From: Undaria pinnatifida
Taxonomy: Eukaryota > Sar > Phaeophyceae > Laminariales > Alariaceae
Length of the DNA stretch: 64,000 nucleotides
Assembly: GCA_012845835.1 (NCBI GenBank)
Contig: JABAKD010000026.1
Location: forward strand, 3,550,199-3,614,198
Direction: 5' to 3'
This document shows, piece by piece, positions 58,423 through 64,000 of the stretch. Within the stretch, counting starts at the first letter, position 1. Every line of letters starts with the position of its first letter. The notes under the pieces are model-generated. The model searched no databases. It saw only the letters and a program-made list of their open reading frames with translations, and was not told where the DNA came from. The position numbers and the translations under genes were made by a program.

Positions 58423-61400
58423 TAGTAGTACTACTACTACTACTAATAGTAGTACTAGTAGTAGTTGTAGTAGTACAGTATAGTGTTAATAGTTGTTGCT
58501 ATGACCCACGCAGCAGGATATTTGCAACTGTCGTTAACTTGTGTGTGCGTTGGGTGGGAGTTTGGAGAATCGCCTAGATTTTATCACGGTCGACAGTGAA
58601 GACAAACCCTATACGAAGTAGAACATCAGGCTTCAGCCACTTTGAAAAAGGTCTCGATATTTAGGGGGGTCGCAAAATTAGAAACTCGCATTCGCTCGTA
58701 ATGCACCTTTTCAGCGCAATCCGAACGGCAACAACGGGGAGCACCTGTTAAACGGGCTGTTTTCTGTTCAAGTGTCGGACAAGCCATGGTCCCTACGAAC
58801 GAGGAAATCAATTGTAAAAGCCGCTTCCCCCCCCCCCATTTTTTCTGAAAAATATCGTGACAAGAGAGTAATTCCCTCGTAATGGTAACTGCCGGGGTCT
58901 CACAACATACATTACACATATTGCTATTGTGTGTGCGCATGCGACGCCCTTAACCCTGTCAATCTCACCGCCTGCTCGTCCTGCTCTCAGATCGATGGCA
59001 GATTCATCCGTGACCGAGATCCTCGCGAGTTTGGAAGAGCAAATGTCGGACGAAACGAGCGCTCTACGAACCGGCAACATAACCTCCGCCGCGATGTCGT
59101 TGCAATACACAACATCAATTGTAGCGGATTCCAACTCAACAGACTCGTCCACAGGCTTGATGGGGATTTCCGTGATGCAATACCAAGACAAGGGTATGTT
59201 TGGATTTACGTCAACGGCGTTCTACACTACAGAGGCTAGCGGAACGGTTACCTTGACAATACAGCGCAACCACGGCATCAAGGGCGTCATCGACATATCG
59301 TATAGTACCTCAGATGGGAGCGCGAGCGGAGGAGACGACTATCAACTCTCTGCTGGGACTGTCCGCTTTTATGATGGTGACACAACAAAAACGATCGACG
59401 TTCCGCTGCTGGACGATGATGAAACGGAGGCACACTTCGAGTCGTTCACCGTCTCCCTAAGTCTGCCGGACCCGACACCGGAGGGGGCAGCCTTGACAAC
59501 AGCGGCCACTGAAGCCACCGTTTTTGTGTACGACTACGGCGATGGCGTCGCCCTCGCGAACGATGTATTCTCTGCTACAAATGCGACGGTGTCATCTTCA
59601 GCAGGAACAAGCAACCAGGCATCGAGTGCGGAGGGTGGTCTCGCTCTGGGATGGACCGTGACCGATAATGAAGGGCAGGGCGGTTGGGTCGACTCAAATG
59701 GCTTTGCTGCCAAGGATGCGGTATTTGGCGCGGAGGAATACGGTGGGTTGTTGGCAGTCACGGCGTTCAACCCCACCCACGTTTTTTTGCGGAAAACCAG
59801 TTGGAATTGGTGTGGGACGACTTTTGCAAAGTTAAGGCCAAAGCGTTCCGACACCGCACCAGTACTGAAAAACGCGTTAGGTTCGTCTACGAGAGTGTGC
59901 CGGCGCTGCATCTATAGTTAACAATTAAATCGTTATCGAAAAAGTCGTGTAATCATCGCAAGTACTGCGGTTGCATGTCGTGTGGAACTGCCCAAGGAAG
60001 GGCCGCTCTAGGTTACAGTTCTGGAGCGTGAGCGCTTCCGATAAAATGGTACTCCCGAGGAACCCCTTATATATTGGATTGTTTTACGTGATGCAATAGA
60101 TATATACTTGACCGACGCCACTCCGCCGACCTTGGCCAAAACGACCGCTATTAAAAATTTCCGTCGTATCAATTTCACCGTGTTTTCCCCATGCATGCAT
60201 GCGACCGTTGCTACTGCCAGGAGTCCCTTTAGAGCTACTTGGCTAGAGTTGCTTGTATTCATCCCTGTGCCATATTCCGCCAAGCCCGACGAAGCCCGTG
60301 GTGCACGGCACTTCATCTCCAAAATATTTTTGGCGCTGGGTGGTTATACCAGTTGCTTTCCTTGACTACAATGGCATCCCTGCCCCTCTTTCGCCGTCTT
60401 GGCCCCCGGCTTTTACGCAGACGATCGATGCGACTACGCTGCCACGGTGCCGTGCGACCATGACTGCATCTTCGGCGGCGGCCTAGCCGAGCTCTTCCCG
60501 ACTACAGGAAAAAGTCCGTCGATCCTCCGCTTCAACGGCACGGGCTACGTAACCACCGCTACCCCCGTAACCGATTTCCCCCCCGCCACAATCTCCATCT
60601 CCTTCTGGATACGCGACACCGGCGGAAAAAATTACGGGACCGTAATATCCTACGTTGCGGAAAACGCCAGCCCGGGGGACTATGAACTCCTTCTGCATAG
60701 CCTAAACGGAGTAAGCCTGCTCGTGCACGGAAAATTTATAGCTGCTTCTGATCGCTATGACGGCCCCGGGGGGGGAGACCTTGCGGGGATAAAAACCGGG
60801 ATTGATGTGGCCCGGGACGGCGCGTGGCACCACGTGGCCGTAGCGTGGAGGTCTGCCGACGGGAAGGTGGAGGCATTTTTGGACGGGGCTAGGGTGTTCG
60901 ATGGAGGCCCCTACAAAACGGGGGCGGAGTTAGCCGCGGGGGGGAATCTGGTCCTAGGACAAGCACAAAGCGACTGCGTGTGGGTCGAAGAGAATGCGGG
61001 CGTGGGGAATGTGTCTTCGTCTGCTTTAAGGGCGTGCGGGATATTGAGCGGAAATGACGGACCAAGTGGGCTCGTGGCAGATATTCAGCACCTTCGAGTG
61101 TGGTCGAAGTTCGTCACCGCCGACGAAGTGGCTCAGCAGATGCAAGAACCGTTTGAGGGCAACTCTGTTGGACAGGTGCGATTGACACGAATTTTGTCGT
61201 CCTCAAAGAATTGGCGGATGCTTCGCATCTCTTTCCCTCGAGCACGTTTACATGGCCTGTTTCAACGGCGGAAAACGATGAATGTCTTGATTTAGTATGG
61301 GTTAATTAAACTTGTACTGGTATGTTTTTTTCATGTTGGGTTGGATGGTAATGCGTCGATCGGGGGGCGGGTGATTGCAGCAATACAATGTCGACATCAA

Positions 61401-63945
61401 AAACAAAAAAATAACAAAAAATTGTTCCAGGTGCAGTAGGGGTCCCTCAACAGAGCCGGTTAAGTAAGTAGTGCGGGTTTCCCGTTATAGTACCTTACAA
61501 ATCGCTTGGTACAGATGGGAACGGTCAGAAGTACCTGTATGCAGAGTAGTGCCGGCTGCAATTATAGTGCCGGTATTTCCCTTCATAGTGCACATGCCGG
61601 CACCATAGCTATAGTGCACACACCGGCACTACAGAGGGACCACGACCGTACAACAATAACAGGTACATATCTTCCCATGGATTTGGAGGTTAATTAGCTT
61701 TAGTAGTCAATGCGACGCGCGGGAGTTTCGCCTCACCAACCGGTGAACTGGCGACGTTACGCGTTTAGAAAAAAAATAACACGAGTAGGTTGAAGAACGG
61801 CAAGCGAAACGTTTTGGGCGTCGCCGTACTCGCATTTGCGTAGCCCCTTCTACAGCATCATATTGGTGCCGGGTGTGTGTGTTTTCCTACGAATTTACCG
61901 CTTTTTCTAACATTTTGACCCGGCAGCAACTACCTGCAAAACATAACCCCTGCCTGTGTTACTAATTTCTCATGGCCACATATCATCCTCGTCATCCCTC
62001 CTCGTATCCGCAAAAAGATCCTTCATTGGGATTTCACGCCGACTTTGATGGAAGGTCGTGTTGTGGAGGACGAATCCGGTGTCGGCGCGAGCACGTCGGG
62101 GTCAGCTAACCACGGCGTCTTGTCTGAAAGCGGGACCAGTTTGGTGCAGGCCTCGCCCAGCCTAAACCCCGGCTACCCCTGCGGAGCTGTGTATTCGGGT
62201 ATTTGGCAATTCGCCGGTTCGGAGTTGTTCGTGACGGCTCTACGAAACAGCGCGTCGTATGGAGGGCGGCTGCAATTCAGGTGCGACCTCCTAGCTTTTT
62301 CCTTGCCAGGAAACATGTCAGGAGACCGCGGCTTAGGTTTGTGACGGACGGTGGCCCAGACTTATCACTCCCAAGTGTATTATCAAAGTGTGGGAGCTCC
62401 TAAAACCGCCGTTTCCTGACGTGCTTTGCTTGGAGCTGGTAGGTTCACAGGTGGGTACCGCGTGGGTGATGACTGCCGCCTTTTCTCAGAGCGACGAAAC
62501 GACGACTCTGCGGCGGAACCGTCTCGATTTTCCTGGTTACATAACACAAAAAAAATCTACTGATTGGTATGCTTTCGTACTGTAGCGTGCAGCAATACCA
62601 ATATGCAAAGCCACCATAGAGCTATGTGAGCTCCATCATAAGGTTGTATATCTTGCAATGAGGCGTTTAAGCCTCATTATTACGAGGTGTGGGGGAATCT
62701 ATAGCCTCATTTTCGTTTGTTTTGAATAGCCGCATCTTCGATCCCCTTTCCAATTTTGGACGTTTTGTGACATCCATCGATGGGCAGGTGATCTGCATCT
62801 ACGACTATTCAGGGTGGGCTAATGTTATAGAGTGTCAGTATAGCTGGCAATAGATTCGGTAGGATAGTCCGCAGAGTCATGGTCTATTGGCCACAAGAAG
62901 GTTCTCTTAAACGGAATATTCTGAGTGAAGCGGATAACCCGTAGAATCTAGCTAGTTTGTACCACAAGATCGTTCTCGGAAATGGAATGCTCTTCCTCTG
63001 GACAACATAGATAGAAGTAAGCGCGCTAGGCGCTCATGGGAATATAGAACATCTAGGAGAACGTTCCTTGTACGTTCCATAGGAAAAGGTCCGGAAGAGA
63101 GCATAGCAGCAATGCTGGGGTGACGCGAACTCTGTGAGCTTCACCCCACCCCCGTGCTCTACCTGCTCTACCTGCTCTATCTGCTCTACCTGCTCTACTT
63201 GCTTTGCCCTGCGCTACCATGTGCCAAGGGCCTGTTTTGTCTGTCTTTTAGAGTTGAATGCAGAGGAAATAATGTATAAGCTTTGAGTCTATCCAGCGAG
63301 CCATGAGGAGAGACCAAACAAGGGCACCGGAACCCATGAGGAGCACGCTTCCCAACACCGACCAACCACGCATCCCCCACTCGGATTACCACTACATAAA
63401 CACTCAACCCATGAAATTATCGAATTAAGTGTTCGGGGGGGGTTGTCCGTGCTGGTATTTTGGGGAGGTTCATCCTCGTACGTATCAATCCAGCGTAGTA
63501 CGAAGCGGTGTATAGTTGGTGGGTATGGCAATCGCCTCAGCACCTACGGCAAGGGCTTGATATGCTCCATACGGTCCGCACCGACACCCCTCTGCGTGAC
63601 AAACACCACAGGATGGCCTTCGCGACAGCCAACGGGGATGTCCGCTCAACAAGAGGGGCGGTCACCGTGCGGTCGAGTACGGGGCAAGAAATTTCTTGGA
63701 CACTTATTTTTGGTGTGAACGAAGCATTGCCCGGAGAGTGGACCTTCGTCAGTGTCGTGCTGCGGGAGGACCACGGATGGTTGAGCGAACCGCTGGGGGG
63801 GGGGGTCACAGCGGCCGAGATGAAGGAAGTTCTGTCCGACGCTAGCGTGTTGCATATCCGGGGGGACATTCGGGTGTTCGGGCGGGGGGGGGGGGGGCAG
63901 GAGGTGGTCTACCTACAAGATGTCATGCTATTAGCCAAGGTCTGA
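26808..63945 (+). CDS. Giant secreted multidomain glycoprotein (adhesin-like)
   Basis: Exons that join in frame: 33476-33774, 34072-44858, 47050-48333, 49073-49743, 50117-50265, 50637-50793, 52385-52527, 53365-53548, 53875-54205, 54601-55814, 57871-58306, 58991-59742, 60421-61175, 62018-62280, 63612-63945. They encode about 5,900 residues, open at the 5' side. A likely first exon is 26808-26932 and a candidate second exon is 28003-28124. Domains in order: FN3, about 25 beta-sandwich-like repeats, 13 LCY(K/R)FGSEP repeats, a SEA-like segment, Calx-beta, LamG/pentraxin-like, laminin IV. The very high density of N-glycosylation sequons, the paired cysteines and the domain types point to an extracellular protein. 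I see no transmembrane segment in the recovered part, so it may be secreted or anchored by an unseen exon. An adhesion, matrix or cell-recognition role is inference. No specific family name or symbol is justified. Confidence 0.85.
28003..28124 (+). other. Candidate bridging exon (uncertain)
   Basis: A good acceptor (CAATCCTTCGCTCGCAG) is followed by a 122-nt open frame and a donor CTACAAG|GTGTGC. It enters in phase 2 and leaves in phase 1, exactly what is required to join the signal-peptide exon to the FN3 exon. The encoded 40 residues are Lys/Gln/Arg-rich and unlike the rest of the ectodomain, so this may be coincidence. Confidence 0.25.
28380..29530 (-). repeat. ACCCG-rich dispersed element, copy A
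   Basis: The minus strand of 28860-29040 aligns with the plus strand of 32720-32900 and with the minus strand of 46310-46500. Shared blocks include TTTTTTCTGCTGAC, a TATCCTATTCAAACGTT block, and alternating CCTGACCCGACCCG and GTGAGATTTTGA spacers. No coding capacity, terminal repeats or target-site duplication can be established. The copy contains the long pentamer array at 29079-29413. Confidence 0.75.
29079..29413 (+). repeat. (ACCCG)n pentanucleotide array
   Basis: About 65 nearly perfect CCCGA units inside copy A, with two point interruptions. Frames on both strands are open because the unit has no stop; they are not genes. Confidence 0.97.
29533..29758 (+). repeat. 113-bp tandem duplication
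   Basis: Units begin at 29533 and 29646 with GGGCCTGATCCCACCAGGA. They share TTGAGATT and a block reading TATTGTGC, T/C, CAAGGGCGGGTTC (AAGGGCGGGTTC in both). They diverge progressively towards the 3' side. Confidence 0.8.
31090..31228 (+). repeat. (AAAGG)n pentanucleotide array
   Basis: About 26 copies of GGAAA. On the minus strand they read TTTCC and create a Phe/Leu/Ser-Pro open frame that looks hydrophobic but is pure repeat. Confidence 0.97.
31490..32640 (+). repeat. Degenerate GGGATCCC/GGGAATCC-rich block
   Basis: Over a kilobase of sequence rich in short palindromic words (GGGATCCC, CGCGGGAACC, CACGGGATCCC, GGAATCCCG). It lacks a clean period and is also present at 29560-29930. It looks like an old, decayed satellite-like region. 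No gene is visible. Confidence 0.55.
32700..33300 (+). repeat. ACCCG-rich dispersed element, copy B
   Basis: Opposite orientation to copies A and C. It shares the block GATCCGCGGATTTTTTCTGC with copy A and TATCCTATTCAAACGTTAAA with copies A and C. It ends in GACCCGACCC-type runs about 170 bp before the FN3 exon. Confidence 0.75.
33476..33774 (+). other. Fibronectin type III exon
   Basis: The acceptor CTAAC...CTTTCTCTGACAG is strong and phase 1; the donor GAG|GTACGT is phase 0. The roughly 99 encoded residues form one FN3 domain. The sequence begins PEAPTNVYGL, has the core Trp (WVTWTAPEDNNS) and the Tyr of strand C (ITKYEVLYT). It ends with the strand F/G pattern GYTFKVRAMNDFGWG. Two N-glycosylation sequons are visible. 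Confidence 0.9.
34072..44858 (+). other. Single 10.8-kb exon: 25 tandem ~145-residue repeats
   Basis: An open exon of 10,787 nt with acceptor TTGCCGCAG|GTTGTC (phase 0) and donor AAATAG|GTGCGT (phase 2). The repeat pattern is: F-T-P-G-x-F, S-Y-V-A-G, A-N-(I/L)-S-F-T-T-x-N-P, D-G-H-V, (F/E)-F-P-S-N-F-T-x-I-N, G-I-D-G-G, D-G-Y-T-V-D, F-E-G-x-S-D, F-P-(L/V)-V-K-T-T-L, S-I-D-E-A-S. The first, second and last three units are diverged; the central 20 form a near-identical dimer array. Each unit has three to four N-x-S/T sequons. The alternating hydrophobic pattern suggests a beta-sandwich (Ig-like) fold, but I cannot assign a named family. Confidence 0.9.
34939..43638 (+). repeat. Coding higher-order repeat, 10 x 870 bp
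   Basis: Ten copies of an 870-bp unit, each made of unit A (FTPGAFADPPTVVLGSYVAG...) and unit B (FTPGVFAVRPRVALDSYVAG...), 145 codons each. A and B differ at very many positions, while copies of A, or of B, differ from each other at only a few. Copies start every 870 bp from 34939. The amplification unit was therefore the dimer. Confidence 0.95.
45890..45950 (+). repeat. (GTGTC)n pentanucleotide array
   Basis: About ten GTGTC units in the intron after the giant exon, passing into GGGTCGGGTC-type sequence of the ACCCG family. Confidence 0.9.
46020..46720 (-). repeat. ACCCG-rich dispersed element, copy C
   Basis: Minus-strand copy inside the intron between 44858 and 47050. It shares with copies A and B the CTGCCCGAGG block (with A), the AACGTTAAAAC-type block (with B), and the GACCCGTGAGATTTTGAAAACC spacers in shorter form. 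No open frame is conserved. Confidence 0.7.
51051..51080 (+). repeat. Interstitial telomere-like (TTAGGG)n tract
   Basis: Five GGTTAG units inside the intron between 50793 and 52385, in unique surroundings. This is the second such tract in the window. Confidence 0.85.
56690..57065 (+). pseudogene. Possible decayed coding fragment in an intron
   Basis: In one plus frame a helical, Ala/Glu/Arg-rich stretch (ALALRRLNNDATRARVAAVA) continues across an in-frame stop into SAETSAEKAQTIIGEIRAIE and a second stop. GC content and codon pattern differ from the A/T-rich flanks. It could be a remnant of a retrogene or transposon gag-like protein. No homologue is recognised, and it is not needed for the surrounding gene. 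Confidence 0.25.
57990..59240 (+). other. SEA-like segment, exons 57871-58306 and 58991-59742
   Basis: After the last LCY repeat the protein continues with GVSFTLEGKISSYPEG, then a helix FLAAFVSDLERALGV and a strand pair FTVTGMRSGSVVVDFTI. This beta-alpha-beta pattern resembles SEA-like ferredoxin folds seen in surface proteins; the assignment is tentative. The intron (donor AACCGG|GTGAGT, acceptor CTGCTCTCAG) is phase 2 and is followed by an Asp/Glu/Ser-rich helical stretch. Confidence 0.5.
58388..58470 (+). repeat. (AGT)n trinucleotide array
   Basis: About 25 imperfect AGT/ACT units in the intron after 58306, with an internal switch from TAG to CTA phase. Confidence 0.9.
59200..59580 (+). 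other. Calx-beta domain
   Basis: Within exon 58991-59742 the sequence runs FTSTAFYTTEASGTVTLTIQ, VIDISYSTSDGSASGGDDY, GTVRFYDGDTTKTIDVPLLD, then DDETEAHFESFTVSLSLP. This is the standard Calx-beta pattern with the S-x-G-x-D-Y and D-D-x-x-E-x-x-E-x-F motifs. From the family, it is an extracellular or cytosolic Ca2+-binding beta-sandwich common in adhesion proteins. Confidence 0.9.
60421..61175 (+). other. LamG/pentraxin-like (concanavalin-fold) exon
   Basis: The acceptor TTTTACGCAG is phase 1; the donor GGACAG|GTGCGA is phase 0. After a short Cys-rich start (CDYAATVPCDHDC) comes a LamG-type jelly roll: LRFNGTGYV, ATISISFWIRDTG, ELLLHS, DGAWHHVAVAWRSADGKVEA, FLDGARVFDGG, GNLVLGQ and IQHLRVWSKFVTADEVAQQM. 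These are the canonical strands of the concanavalin-A-like family, which often binds glycans or proteins. Confidence 0.9.
61546..61632 (+). repeat. Inverted repeat (10-bp arms)
   Basis: GTAGTGCCGG at 61546 is exactly mirrored by CCGGCACTAC ending at 61632. Nested TATAGTGCCGG and GCCGGCACCATA words lie between. It lies in the intron between the LamG and laminin IV exons. Confidence 0.8.
62018..63945 (+). other. Laminin IV (LamB) domain in two exons
   Basis: Exon 62018-62280 begins ILHWDFTPTLMEGRVVEDES and ends WQFAGSELFVTALRNSASYG-GRLQF. Exon 63612-63945 continues MAFATANGDVRSTRGAVTV, WTFVSVVLREDHGW, VLSDASVLHIRGDIRVFG and QEVVYLQDVMLL, then TGA. The phase-2 junction rebuilds FR-MAF. The Tyr-Gly-Gly-x-Leu-x-Phe, Val-Val-Leu-Arg-Glu-x-x-Gly-Trp and Leu-x-Ile-Arg-Gly blocks are typical of laminin IV domains. 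The stop lies two codons past the domain edge. GCCAAG|GTCTGA is a weak donor-like alternative that would let the gene continue outside the window. Confidence 0.85.
63156..63208 (+). repeat. CTGCTCTAC 9-bp tandem repeat
   Basis: Five to six imperfect copies of CTGCTCTAC in the intron between the two laminin IV exons. Confidence 0.9.
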
Positions 63946-64000
63946 ATGAAGCACGACTATCGTACACTTTCCGTTCAATACGCAAGAACCCGCCGCTCCA

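Noticed and set aside
62281-62309. 29-nt intron (GTGCGACC...TTGCCAG) within the laminin IV domain
   Set aside because: It would keep a frame, but it is far shorter than every other intron here. The phase-2 donor at 62280 joins perfectly, with better domain continuity, to the exon at 63612.

Overview
The window is eukaryotic nuclear DNA from an intron-rich genome. It has spliceosomal GT-AG introns that are mostly 0.3 to 3 kb long, abundant microsatellites, two interstitial TTAGGG telomere-like tracts, a flagellar-axoneme gene and a giant secreted multidomain surface protein. This combination fits a flagellate-forming stramenopile, most likely a brown alga. That placement is inference from gene structure and content; no rRNA or plastid marker is present to test it.

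Two large genes dominate and are transcribed divergently from about 26.4 to 26.8 kb. On the minus strand (26400 down to 5221) I reconstructed a 19-exon gene for CFAP251/WDR66, a WD40 protein of the calmodulin- and spoke-associated complex at the base of radial spoke 3. Every exon junction is phase-consistent and the joined product is about 979 residues. On the plus strand, from a probable signal-peptide exon at 26808 and certainly from 33476 to 63945, lies a giant secreted glycoprotein gene. At least 5,900 residues are encoded in the window. The order is an FN3 domain; a single 10.8-kb exon with about 25 beta-sandwich-like repeats; 13 copies of a second repeat with an LCY-K/R-FGSEP signature; a possible SEA-like segment; a Calx-beta domain; a LamG/pentraxin-like domain; and a laminin IV (LamB) domain. 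The 5' part between 26932 and 33476 is not fully resolved.

The flanks and introns are rich in repeats: a dispersed ACCCG-rich element (three clear copies plus one fragment), a GGGATCCC-rich degenerate block (29.5 to 32.6 kb), tandem arrays of many unit sizes, and a splice donor embedded in a GTGAGT microsatellite. The region 1 to 5220 has no gene I can support.

The most distinctive biology is the adhesin-like gene. Its central exon is a coding higher-order repeat (10 x 870 bp, each a dimer of two diverged 145-residue units). It may share a promoter with a motile-cilium gene, which suggests expression in flagellated cells and a possible role on the surface of spores or gametes. That functional link is inference only.
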